9,038 nt of DNA from JAABYT01 sp041581935 (GTDB lineage Bacteria > Pseudomonadota > Gammaproteobacteria > HK1): contig JBFICP010000127.1 in NCBI GenBank assembly GCA_041581935.1, forward strand, positions 1 through 9,038, read 5' to 3'. The notes under the pieces are model-generated. The model was not told the DNA's origin. It was given only the letters and a program-made list of their open reading frames with translations, and searched no databases. This document shows positions 1-8,438 of the stretch, piece after piece (within the stretch, counting starts at the first letter, position 1; every line of letters starts with the position of its first letter). The translations under genes were made by a program, and so were the position numbers.

Positions 1-798
1 GCCGCGCGGTTCAGTCTGCCCGAGGAAACTCTGCGCTTCATGGATCGGCACCTTGGTGGCCCGGACGTCGCTGCCGACCCGCCGAGGGTTAGCGTGTTCG
101 TGATGGGTGAGAACCGTTGGATCCACGCCGAGCAGTGGCCATTGCCGGGCACCCGCGGGCAACGCCTTTACCTAGGCATCGACGACGCCGGCAAGGGGCT
201 GCTCGCCGCCGAGCCTTGCGACCGAAACGGAGCGCTCGAGTTCGTCTCCGATCCGGCACATCCGCTTGTTGATCCGTACGCCGACTCGCCGGGTGCGCAC
301 GACTATCGCGACCTCGGGTTTGCGCCCGGTACCGCCGTTTTCGAGACCGCTCCCTTAGCGGCCGGGATTCGCGTCGTCGGGCGCATCACGGCCAATTTTT
401 ACGTCATGACCGACGCGCCGTCTCTCGATCTGTGGGTCAAGCTGCTCGATGTCGAGCCGGACGGCACCGCCTGGAACCTGATGACCCCCGGTCTCGATGC
501 GGTGCGTGTCGGTCAGGGCTCGCACCGTGTCGGGGACGAAGGGCGTCTGCGCCCGGGGCGCGCGTATCTGGTCAGGCTCGATCGCCTGATCACCGGAAAC
601 CACTTTGCACACCGGCACCGCATCCGCATCGTCGTCATGGCGAGCTTCATGCCGCACTTTTCGCCCAATCCACAGACCGGAGAGCGGGAGACGGACACGG
701 CCGGCACTCGGGCGGCGCGAGTGCAAGTGCTCTTCGGGCCGGCGTACCACGCACACCTCGAGCTGCCGGTGCTGTTCTCGGGCGACGCCCGGGGCTAG
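1..798 (+). CDS. CocE/NonD family hydrolase, C-terminal part (5' end outside window)
   Basis: The reading frame is open from the first base and ends at TAG 796-798, giving about 265 residues of a longer protein. It begins with a segment of the type FMDRHLGG, followed by PRVSVFVMGENRW. In CocE/NonD hydrolases this junction links the alpha/beta-hydrolase part to the C-terminal jelly-roll domain (X-Pro dipeptidyl-peptidase C-terminal type). The rest is that beta-rich domain, including GTAVFETAPL, DLWVKLLDV, the RPGRAYLVRLD strand and the late SFMPHFSPNPQTGE loop. The family comprises serine esterases, amidases and peptidases such as cocaine esterase and glutaryl-7-ACA acylase. The Ser-Asp-His triad should lie upstream of the window, so activity and substrate cannot be judged. 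The gene is separated from the next by about 125 bases with its own promoter candidate, so I do not count it as part of the following operon. Family assignment is good; specificity is unknown. Confidence 0.85.
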   Translation, partial: AARFSLPEETLRFMDRHLGGPDVAADPPRVSVFVMGENRWIHAEQWPLPGTRGQRLYLGIDDAGKGLLAAEPCDRNGALEFVSDPAHPLVDPYADSPGAHDYRDLGFAPGTAVFETAPLAAGIRVVGRITANFYVMTDAPSLDLWVKLLDVEPDGTAWNLMTPGLDAVRVGQGSHRVGDEGRLRPGRAYLVRLDRLITGNHFAHRHRIRIVVMASFMPHFSPNPQTGERETDTAGTRAARVQVLFGPAYHAHLELPVLFSGDARG

Positions 799-846
799 GG
801 TCGATTGCCCGAGCGTTCGTGCCGGTGTGCGGCGGAAAAAATGTAC

Positions 847-876
847 TTGAAATCGGGCATGAAGGTGCCATATTAC
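847..876 (+). promoter_or_regulatory. Candidate sigma70 promoter of the kamA operon
   Basis: A -35-like TTGAAA at 847-852 and a -10-like TATTAC at 871-876 are separated by 18 bases. They lie in the only non-coding gap ahead of the five-gene operon, and transcription would start near 883, about 40 bases before kamA. The match is 5/6 and 4/6 to consensus. It is the best pair I see in 799-913, but it is a pattern match only. No operator-like repeat was seen next to it. Confidence 0.4.
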
Positions 877-922
877 GCGCCGTGAAGTCGCCACAAACCG
901 CGACAAACCGAGCGTGGAAAAT

Positions 923-2251
923 ATGATGAGCACTTTGAACTTAAGCCGTCTCGACCATCCTCCCGACGCGCGTCGCCTCAACTCGCCTGCCGAGGAATGT
1001 CCGCGTTCTCGCAATTTCTCATCGAGAAAATCCGTCGTCCTCCTGGACCCGCCCCTAAACGGCACCCGCCACACCCTCTTAACCCGGTTTCGAATCAGCC
1101 AACGCTGCCGCGAATTTCAGCAGCTGTACTTTCCCGAGGCGACTGCCGTGCAGTGGAACGACTGGCGCTGGCAGGTTCGCAACCGGATACGCGATCTCGC
1201 GGGCCTCGCGCGAATTTTCGATCTGAGCGACGCCGAGCGACAGGGGGTGCTCGCGCAGCATGGACCACTGCCCGTCGGCATTACACCCTACTACGCGAGT
1301 CTCATGAGCCACGACGACCCGTCGGAGCCCCTGCGTCGCACCCACATTCCTTCGGTCGACGAGCTGATGCACGCGCCCGGCGAGTCGGACGACCCGCTCG
1401 GCGAGGATCACGACACGGTGGTTCCCGGGCTGGTGCATCGTTATCCGGACCGGGTGTTGCTGCTGGCAACGCCGTTCTGCTCGACCTACTGCCGCTACTG
1501 CACCCGCGCGCGCATGGTGGGCGAGACCGGCGAGTACAGCTTCGGCGTCACCGTCTGGCAGCGTGCGCTCGAGTATCTCGAGGCGCACACCGAGGTCCGC
1601 GACGTGCTGGTCTCGGGTGGCGACCCGCTCGCCCTGCACGACGACAAGCTCGAATGGCTGCTCGCACGGCTGCGGGCAATACCGCACATAGAGTTCGTAC
1701 GTATCGGTACCAAGATGCCGGCGGTGCTGCCGATGCGAATCACCCGCGAGCTCGCCCGACTGCTTCGCCGCCATCGGGTGTGGATGAGCATCCACTTTAC
1801 CCATCCCGACGAGCTTACAAACGAGGTGGCGGCGGCCTGCGATCGGCTCGCCGACAACGGTATCCCGCTCGGCAGCCAGACCGTGCTGCTCAAGGGCATC
1901 AATGACGATGCGCAGGTTCTGCGCCGCCTGTTTCACGGCCTGCTGCGGATCCGCGTGCGACCGTACTATTTGTATCAGTGTGATCCGATTTCGGGCTCCG
2001 CGCACTTCCGAACGACCGTCGATCGGGGCGTCGAGATCATGCGCGCGCTTCGCGGCCACACAACGGGTTACGCCGTGCCCACCTACGTCGTCGACGCACC
2101 CGGCGGCGGCGGAAAGATTCCGCTGCTCCCCGATCCTGTGACCGGGCGGGACGGAGACACCTTGCTGCTCAGAAACTTCAAGGGCGAGGTCCACGCCTAC
2201 CCTGATCCGGGCGGAAGCTTGGGCGCCGATCGCTTGAGCTCGACCGCCTGA
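923..2251 (+). CDS. kamA: KamA family radical SAM lysine 2,3-aminomutase
   Basis: This enzyme converts L-lysine to beta-lysine using S-adenosylmethionine, a [4Fe-4S] cluster and PLP. Numbering from ATG 923, the radical SAM cysteines are C186, C190 and C193 (CSTYCRYC), with R195 two residues later. The PLP lysine is K398 in DAPGGGGK. D354 (YQCD) and D391 (VVDAP) are 37 residues apart, matching the substrate-binding D293 and D330 of the Clostridium subterminale enzyme as I remember it. The N-terminal WNDWRWQVRNRI block is typical of catabolic or metabolic lysine aminomutases, not of the EF-P-modifying EpmB. The clostridial C-terminal CxCxxC zinc cluster is absent, and the partner cysteine (LLRGVNDC) is Asp here (LLKGINDD). 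The first 75 or so residues are poorly conserved in appearance. ATG 926, or GTG 914, are alternative starts; GGA at 916-918 suits 926 best. It is the first gene of the operon, 10 bases before the ATP-grasp gene. The family call is near certain and lysine specificity is likely. Confidence 0.95.
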   Translation: MMSTLNLSRLDHPPDARRLNSPAEECPRSRNFSSRKSVVLLDPPLNGTRHTLLTRFRISQRCREFQQLYFPEATAVQWNDWRWQVRNRIRDLAGLARIFDLSDAERQGVLAQHGPLPVGITPYYASLMSHDDPSEPLRRTHIPSVDELMHAPGESDDPLGEDHDTVVPGLVHRYPDRVLLLATPFCSTYCRYCTRARMVGETGEYSFGVTVWQRALEYLEAHTEVRDVLVSGGDPLALHDDKLEWLLARLRAIPHIEFVRIGTKMPAVLPMRITRELARLLRRHRVWMSIHFTHPDELTNEVAAACDRLADNGIPLGSQTVLLKGINDDAQVLRRLFHGLLRIRVRPYYLYQCDPISGSAHFRTTVDRGVEIMRALRGHTTGYAVPTYVVDAPGGGGKIPLLPDPVTGRDGDTLLLRNFKGEVHAYPDPGGSLGADRLSSTA

Positions 2252-2261
2252 GGTGCGCGAT

Positions 2262-3341
2262 ATGAGTGTCCGCATCGAGCGGCCCCGCGCTGCGGTGCTT
2301 CACGACAAGGTGACTCCCGACTCGCCGGCCGACGAGCAGGATAATTTGAGACAGGCGAGCGAGATTGCCACCGCGCTCGAACGCCTCGGCTTTGCCGTGC
2401 AATCGGTTGCGCTCTCGTGCGATCTGTCTCGGAGCTTGTCGGCGCTGCGCGAAACGCGACCGAATGTGGTCTTCAACCTGGTTGAATCGATCGAGGGCGA
2501 CGGTCGACTTGCATACGCAGCCACCGCGCTACTCGAAGTCGAGGGCTTGCCGTTCACGGGCGCCGGCACCCGCGGGCTGCTCTGCTCCGGAGACAAGCGC
2601 ATCGCCAAACGACTTTTCGCTGCCGCCGGCGTCCCGACTCCCGAGTACGCATGCAACGGAACGAGCGTCGAACACTGGGGCGACGACACCGTGGGAATCG
2701 TCAAGCCCGCCTGCGAGGATGCGTCAATCGGCATCGACGCGCAGTCCGTCGTGCGCGGAGGCCGCCGGCTGTCGGCCGAGCTGGAGGCGAGGCGCCGGCG
2801 CTTCGGCGGGCCGTGGTTCGTCGAGCGCTACATCGACGGGCGCGAGTTCAACGTTGCCTTGCTCGCGAGTCACGACGGCGTCGAGGTGCTGCCGATTTCG
2901 GAGATCTACTTCGTCGACTATCCATCCGGACGTCCGCGGATCGTCGACTATGAAGCCAAATGGGATCCCGGGTCCCGAGCCTACCTGCATACGCCCCGAC
3001 GCATGATCTCGCCGAACGACGAGCGCGCGCTCTGCGACGAGCTCGCGCGAATTGCGCTCGATTGCCATCGCATTCTCGACCTCGGCGCCTACGCCCGCAT
3101 AGATTTTCGAGTCGATGCCGATGGACAGCCCTTCGTGCTCGAGGCCAATGCCAATCCGTGCCTCACTTCCGACGCCGGATTCGTTGCCGCAGCCGCCCAG
3201 GCAGGCATCTCATTCGACCAGGTCGTCGAACGTATCGTCGACGCGAGCCGAATCGTGCATTCACGCTCGGCGCTCGTCGGTCGCGTTGCATCGGCGTCCG
3301 GCATGCTCGTAAACGATTGCCGGTTGTCGGCGGCGAACTGA
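2262..3341 (+). CDS. ATP-grasp amino acid ligase, D-Ala-D-Ala ligase fold (ligase 1)
   Basis: Predicted to activate a carboxylate as an acyl phosphate with ATP and join it to an amine, in the cytoplasm. The 359-residue protein has the Ddl layout: N-terminal domain with VVFNLVESIEGDGR, the middle GVPTPEY / GIVKPACEDAS segment (ATP-grasp lysine and glycine-rich-loop position), WFVERYIDGREFNV, the DYEAKWDPGSRAY segment, and the metal site D281, E294 and N296 (LEANANPC). The 13-residue D-to-E spacing equals that of E. coli DdlB. ATG 2262 is chosen over GTG 2253 because AGG at 2251-2253 lies 8 bases upstream of it, overlapping the kamA stop. A true cell-wall Ddl is unlikely: there are no mur or fts genes nearby, and the gene sits between a lysine aminomutase and an acetyltransferase/deacetylase. 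A role in joining beta-lysine (or an acylated form) to another amino acid is inference. The substrate is not recognisable from sequence. Confidence 0.88.
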   Translation: MSVRIERPRAAVLHDKVTPDSPADEQDNLRQASEIATALERLGFAVQSVALSCDLSRSLSALRETRPNVVFNLVESIEGDGRLAYAATALLEVEGLPFTGAGTRGLLCSGDKRIAKRLFAAAGVPTPEYACNGTSVEHWGDDTVGIVKPACEDASIGIDAQSVVRGGRRLSAELEARRRRFGGPWFVERYIDGREFNVALLASHDGVEVLPISEIYFVDYPSGRPRIVDYEAKWDPGSRAYLHTPRRMISPNDERALCDELARIALDCHRILDLGAYARIDFRVDADGQPFVLEANANPCLTSDAGFVAAAAQAGISFDQVVERIVDASRIVHSRSALVGRVASASGMLVNDCRLSAAN

Positions 3342-3344
3342 ATC

Positions 3345-3349
3345 GAGGA
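3345..3349 (+). promoter_or_regulatory. Ribosome binding site fixing the GTG start of the fusion gene
   Basis: GAGGA, 9 bases before GTG 3359, lies just after the stop of ligase 1 (3339-3341). The frame of the fusion protein stays open back to about 2960 inside ligase 1, so this site is what places the real start. The upstream stretch of that frame reads as arginine-rich shadow sequence with no domain. Confidence 0.7.
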
Positions 3350-3358
3350 CAAACGCCG

Positions 3359-5650
<2,292 letters not shown>

Positions 5651-5656
5651 TTTAAG

Positions 5657-6655
5657 ATGAAAATCGGTCTTACCTACGATTTGCGTTCCGAATATCTGGC
5701 GCAAGGGTACGGCCTCGAGGAGACTGCTGAGTTCGATCGAGCCGAGACCATCGATGCGCTGGCCGAAGCGCTCACTCGCCTCGGACACGAGGTAATCCGC
5801 ATCGGCAATGTGCGTGAGCTTGCTTCTGCACTATGTGCCGGGTTGCGCTGTGATCTCGTATTCAACATCGCCGAAGGGCTGAATGGATTCGGGCGCGAAT
5901 CCCAGGTGCCGGCGCTACTCGATGCGTTCGGCATCCCATACACGTTCTCCGATCCGCTGGCCTCGTGCGTCGCCCTGCACAAAGGCGTGACCAAGAATAT
6001 CCTGCGCGGCGCCGGAATACCGACGCCCGAGTTTGCGATCGTCGAGCACGCAGCGGATGTCGACGCCATCGTTCTTCGGTATCCGCTTTTCGTCAAGCCG
6101 ATAGCCGAGGGCACCAGCAAAGGATGTGACCCGCGCTCGGTGGTCCGATCCAAAAAGGACCTGGTTGCGGCTTGCGGGCACTTACTGGGACGTTTCCGTC
6201 AGCCGGTGCTGGTCGAAACCTATCTCCCTGGGCGCGAGTTCACGGTGGGCGTGCTCGGTACCGGTGTCGACGCCCGCACCGTCGCGGCGCTCGAGGTCAT
6301 GCTGCTCGACCGGGCGGAGCCCGGCGTCTACTCGTACAAGAACAAGGAGCTCAGCGAGGAGCTGGTCGAGTACCGTCTCATCAACGACCGGCTCGCCGAC
6401 GACGCGTACAGGCTGGCCCTGGCCACCTGGCGGGCAATCGGCGCCCGCGACGCGGGCCGCGTCGATCTTCGCTGCAACGCCGCGGGCGAGCTCGAGGTGC
6501 TCGAGGTCAATACATTGCCCGGCTTGCACCCCGTGCACTCGGACCTGCCCATGCTCTGCACCTTTGCGGGCATCGACTACGACGAGCTCATCGCGACAAT
6601 CGTCGCGTCGGCCGAGAAGCGCATCGACGCGGCGGCGGCGAATCACGCGGCGTAA
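5657..6655 (+). CDS. ATP-grasp amino acid ligase, D-Ala-D-Ala ligase fold (ligase 2)
   Basis: A 332-residue second ATP-grasp ligase, clearly different from the first. It starts MKIGLTYDLRSEY and shows DLVFNIAEGLNGFGRESQVP, GIPTPEF, a lysine-bearing FVKPIAEGTSKG (ATP-grasp loop), LVETYLPGREFTVGVLG, the VYSYKNKEL segment and the metal triad D270, E283 and N285 within LEVNTLPGLHP. The D-to-E spacing is again 13, as in DdlB. The LPGLHPVHSDLP end resembles Ddl-related ligases found outside cell-wall clusters. ATG 5657 is preceded by AAGGG at 5643-5647 with 9 bases between, inside the end of the fusion gene, and the gap to that gene is 6 bases, so translation is probably coupled. It is likely to catalyse an ATP-dependent amide bond using a product of the upstream enzymes. 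Substrates are not recognisable. It is longer in its N-terminal domain than needed for a minimal ATP-grasp and shows no signal peptide or membrane segment. Confidence 0.9.
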   Translation: MKIGLTYDLRSEYLAQGYGLEETAEFDRAETIDALAEALTRLGHEVIRIGNVRELASALCAGLRCDLVFNIAEGLNGFGRESQVPALLDAFGIPYTFSDPLASCVALHKGVTKNILRGAGIPTPEFAIVEHAADVDAIVLRYPLFVKPIAEGTSKGCDPRSVVRSKKDLVAACGHLLGRFRQPVLVETYLPGREFTVGVLGTGVDARTVAALEVMLLDRAEPGVYSYKNKELSEELVEYRLINDRLADDAYRLALATWRAIGARDAGRVDLRCNAAGELEVLEVNTLPGLHPVHSDLPMLCTFAGIDYDELIATIVASAEKRIDAAAANHAA

Positions 6656-6674
6656 AGCGGCGACGAATACGTCG

Positions 6675-7112
6675 ATGCGCCGCGGCTATTTCGCCTACGG
6701 CCTCAACCTCGATGTCGCGTCGATGTCCGAGCGCTGCCCGGGTGCGACGCTGGTCGGGGCGGCCGAGCTTTCGGGCTATCGCTTCACCATCAACCGCGTC
6801 GGCCTTGCCACGGTGGTGCCCGCGGCACGCTCGCGCGTGCTCGGAGTCATGTGGAAGCTCGCGCCCCCTGACGAAGGCTGTCTCGACGCATTCGAAGGCG
6901 TGAGCGAGAACCTGTATGCCAAGGAACGCCTCAAAGTGCGAATCGCAGGAACGACGACCAGCGCCCTCATCTACCGCGCGACCGAGTCACGCCGCGGATC
7001 GCCACGTCCGGGTTACCTGGAACAGATCATCGCCGCGGCCCACGCCCACGGATTCGCCGACGACTACGTCGCTGAGCTCACCCGTCTTCACCAAGTCTGG
7101 GCGCGCGGCTAG
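6675..7112 (+). CDS. Gamma-glutamylcyclotransferase family protein
   Basis: A 145-residue protein of the gamma-glutamylcyclotransferase (GGCT/AIG2/BtrG) fold. Enzymes of this fold release 5-oxoproline from gamma-glutamyl amines. It opens with GYFAYGLN, the family's substrate loop (usually YGSN; the Ser is Leu10 here). It continues with a VLGVMWKL strand and LDAFEGVSENLY, where E74 corresponds to the catalytic glutamate of human GGCT (LDEQEGV context). The order and spacing agree well with human GGCT in its N-terminal 100 residues. ATG 6675 is the start that begins the domain directly; the preceding bases give only a weak ribosome binding site. The gene lies 19 bases after ligase 2 and ends the operon. 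By analogy with BtrG of butirosin synthesis, it may remove a gamma-glutamyl protecting group attached by one of the ATP-grasp ligases. That is inference. General glutathione or gamma-glutamyl amino acid turnover is the alternative. Confidence 0.87.
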   Translation: MRRGYFAYGLNLDVASMSERCPGATLVGAAELSGYRFTINRVGLATVVPAARSRVLGVMWKLAPPDEGCLDAFEGVSENLYAKERLKVRIAGTTTSALIYRATESRRGSPRPGYLEQIIAAAHAHGFADDYVAELTRLHQVWARG

Positions 7113-7213
7113 GAGCATGCCCGGCGTTGGCCGCCGTCGCGAGGAACCAGGAGAGCATCCCGATTCTGCCGCCCAATGCCGGACACGCTCCCAGGTCACG
7201 CAGCCACTGCGTA

Positions 7214-7558
7214 CTACGCCGCCCTGTCTCTGGCGCCATCGCCTTCGCGTTGCGCGCACGCAGTGTTACCCGGCACGTCCCCGGTAAAGGGGATGACCGA
7301 CCCGGACACTCGCAAGCGTGCGCCGAGGAGGCCATCGACGACCGCCGGGATTTCAGCACGTTCGATTCCGATGTCGCGCAGCAGGCGCTCGTCGAGCGAA
7401 TACAGCTGACGGATCGCGACCCGCCTGGCCGACCGACTGGAGGCGCGCGCCCACCGATTCAGCCACACGCACCTTGCCTGCCTCGCAACGGTTCGCGCTC
7501 GGTCGATGAGCCGCGTCCGAATTGCGTCGGGTGCATTGAATATTCTTTGCTCATTCAT
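7214..7558 (-). CDS. DUF1127 domain protein
   Basis: A 114-residue basic protein with the DUF1127 signature at about residues 49-79: IRQLYSLDERLLRDIGIERA then EIPAVV. This is the family's L-DDRLLxDIGLxRxEI pattern. The family is small, abundant in Proteobacteria, and of poorly known function. The start ATG at 7558-7556 is chosen because GGAGAA (7570-7565 on this strand) lies 6 bases upstream; the frame is open 21 codons further but without a ribosome site. The N-terminal part is Arg-rich. A 35-residue tail after the core (from about residue 80) is longer than typical members and looks low in conserved character. It is transcribed toward the kamA operon, leaving about 100 bases between their stops with no clear terminator. 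It is probably unrelated to the operon's chemistry. Confidence 0.8.
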   Translation of the reverse strand: MNEQRIFNAPDAIRTRLIDRARTVARQARCVWLNRWARASSRSARRVAIRQLYSLDERLLRDIGIERAEIPAVVDGLLGARLRVSGSVIPFTGDVPGNTACAQREGDGARDRAA

Positions 7559-7564
7559 CGACAG

Positions 7565-7570
7565 TTCTCC
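7565..7570 (-). promoter_or_regulatory. Ribosome binding site of the DUF1127 gene
   Basis: Read on the minus strand this is GGAGAA, 6 bases before the ATG at 7558. It selects this start over the in-frame ATG at 7621, which has no comparable purine-rich site. Confidence 0.65.
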
Positions 7571-8112
7571 TTGAACCGCAAAGCCGATTCGTTCGGCTAC
7601 CGGATCGTCGGTCGCGTTCACCCGGCGCGTGCTCTACGGTTGACGCGCTTGAGATAACAACCCCGACCTGTGCATCAACGGACCACTTTCACTGGCAAAA
7701 GTGCCGGGTCGTTGAATATCCCGATTAGGTTGTTCCTGCATGCCCTGAAGTCAAGAGGGTATCGGGAGAAGAGGGAGTGCCCCATGGTACTGACCCGACC
7801 GGCGGATGGTCGCCTCTGCTGGCATCTGACGTCACGCGGCGACACTCGTGCGCTACGCGACGGTCAAACAAATCTTCGGTGGCCCACGACAATCACCGTC
7901 GATGTCGTGTCCGCGTTTGTGTAAGCGATTGATTGCCGGGGATGCCAATGCCGCTCACGGCATCACTGATGCTTGCTATGGATAGCCTTTTCTCGCGCCC
8001 GAAGCGCGGTCGGCGAGCTTTCGCAACGAGGTCCCCGAGGAAGAACTTCGAGCAACGATGCGCCCGGCCGGTCTAAGCGCTTATCACCTTCGATGGGCGC
8101 CTCGAATTACGC
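7571..8112. other. Intergenic stretch with only one doubtful small ORF
   Basis: Between the DUF1127 gene start and the terminator of the small membrane protein gene I see no recognisable gene on either strand, apart from the doubtful ORF at 7784-7924. A short perfect hairpin (ATGCCG, loop CTCA, CGGCAT) lies at 7948-7963 just after that ORF, but no T run follows. Promoters for the DUF1127 gene must lie here, yet I cannot point to a convincing pair of boxes. No tRNA cloverleaf was found by eye. Confidence 0.4.
7784..7924 (+). CDS. Possible small protein of 46 residues, unrecognised
   Basis: ATG 7784 to TAA 7922-7924 is preceded by a good purine-rich ribosome site, GAGGGAG at 7771-7777, 6 bases upstream. 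The product begins MVLTRPADGRLCWHL and has no motif, signal or membrane segment that I recognise. The frame continues open to GTG 7670, but that longer form has no better support. A six-pair hairpin sits at 7948-7963. It may be a real short gene or only a chance reading frame in GC-rich DNA; I lean slightly to chance. Confidence 0.25.
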   Translation: MVLTRPADGRLCWHLTSRGDTRALRDGQTNLRWPTTITVDVVSAFV

Positions 8113-8145
8113 ACGAACAAACAGGGCGCCGCTCGCGCGGCGCCC
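8113..8145 (-). terminator. Intrinsic terminator of the small membrane protein gene
   Basis: On the minus strand a 9-pair perfect GC stem (GGGCGCCGC at 8145-8137, loop GCGA, GCGGCGCCC at 8132-8124) is followed by the T-rich tail TGTTTGTT (8123-8116). It begins 27 bases after the stop codon of the 58-residue gene at 8173. A tail of this type is seen only on the minus strand, so it serves that gene. Confidence 0.75.
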
Positions 8146-8172
8146 CGGGCCCTCACGGGGCCGAAGAGAGCC

Positions 8173-8349
8173 TCAAGATGTCGTACCTTCTGAATCGAAT
8201 GGCCAGATGCCGCCAACATCGCCGCCGTACGCCAACAGGGCGCCGGCAACGACGGCCACCAACACCGCGGCGATCAGCCAGTAGACCCAACGCTTATCGG
8301 CCACTTTCGGCCAGCGATGCCACCAGTGTTCAGTTGCTGTCTCAATCAC
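8173..8349 (-). CDS. Small single-pass membrane protein, 58 residues, unrecognised
   Basis: The frame runs from GTG at 8349-8347 to TGA at 8175-8173. It is preceded by AGGAGG (8360-8355 on this strand), 5 bases from the start, an almost perfect ribosome site. The product is MIETATEHWWHRWPKVADKR, then a hydrophobic helix at about residues 21-41 (WVYWLIAAVLVAVVAGALL core), then a short tail with GGDVGGIWPF and acidic/polar residues. Positive charges (H8, H11, R12, K15, K19, R20) precede the helix, suggesting the N-terminus faces the cytoplasm. Five tryptophans lie in the first 24 residues. An intrinsic terminator follows 27 bases downstream. A strong ribosome site, a clean membrane helix and a terminator together make this a real gene, although it is short enough to be missed by length cutoffs. 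I do not recognise the family. It is not in the kamA operon. Confidence 0.78.
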   Translation of the reverse strand: MIETATEHWWHRWPKVADKRWVYWLIAAVLVAVVAGALLAYGGDVGGIWPFDSEGTTS

Positions 8350-8354
8350 GTTAG

Positions 8355-8360
8355 CCTCCT
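8355..8360 (-). promoter_or_regulatory. Ribosome binding site of the 58-residue membrane protein gene
   Basis: AGGAGG on the minus strand, 5 bases before the GTG at 8349. It is the strongest Shine-Dalgarno sequence in the window and is the main support for a GTG start in such a short gene. Confidence 0.75.
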
Positions 8361-8410
8361 GGTTCCCGGCTGTGCCCCCGTCGGAGGGCTAGGCCGTGCC
8401 GGGGAAATTC

Positions 8411-8438
8411 CTGCGCAGCCAAAGAACTGGCTGCACAG
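8411..8438 (-). repeat. 11-pair inverted repeat (RNA hairpin) in the leader of the 58-residue gene
   Basis: CTGCGCAGCCA (8411-8421) and TGGCTGCACAG (8428-8438) are inverted around a 6-base loop. As plus-strand RNA there is one C/A mismatch; as minus-strand RNA the same position is a G-U pair, giving 11 continuous pairs. That favours a minus-strand transcript. It ends about 60 bases upstream of the GTG start at 8349, so it could be a leader structure of that gene. It could also be a dyad binding site. No T run of terminator quality follows on either strand. Confidence 0.5.

Noticed and set aside
812..840. Possible terminator of the CocE-type gene (GCCG...CGGC followed by AAAAAA)
   Set aside because: The stem has only four pairs, and the following run is A, not T, on the relevant strand.
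923..2251. EpmB (EF-P lysine aminomutase) as the identity of the KamA protein
   Set aside because: The WNDWRWQVRNRI block and the length fit metabolic lysine 2,3-aminomutase, and no epmA or efp gene lies nearby.
1079..2275. Long 398-codon reading frame on the minus strand opposite kamA
   Set aside because: A shadow of a strongly supported gene in GC-rich DNA; its product shows no motif, and kamA has all of its catalytic residues.
2960..3358. N-terminal extension of the fusion gene frame, about 130 residues
   Set aside because: It lies entirely within ligase 1 in another frame, is Arg/Pro-rich without a domain, and a good ribosome site places the start at 3359.
7127..7657. 176-codon plus-strand frame over the DUF1127 gene
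   Set aside because: It overlaps the minus-strand gene that has a recognisable domain and ribosome site; the plus-strand product shows no domain and is rich in Arg and Pro.
7684..7703. Inverted repeat CACTTT ... AAAGTG
   Set aside because: Only six pairs with a wide loop and no context such as a promoter or T run; expected by chance in this length.
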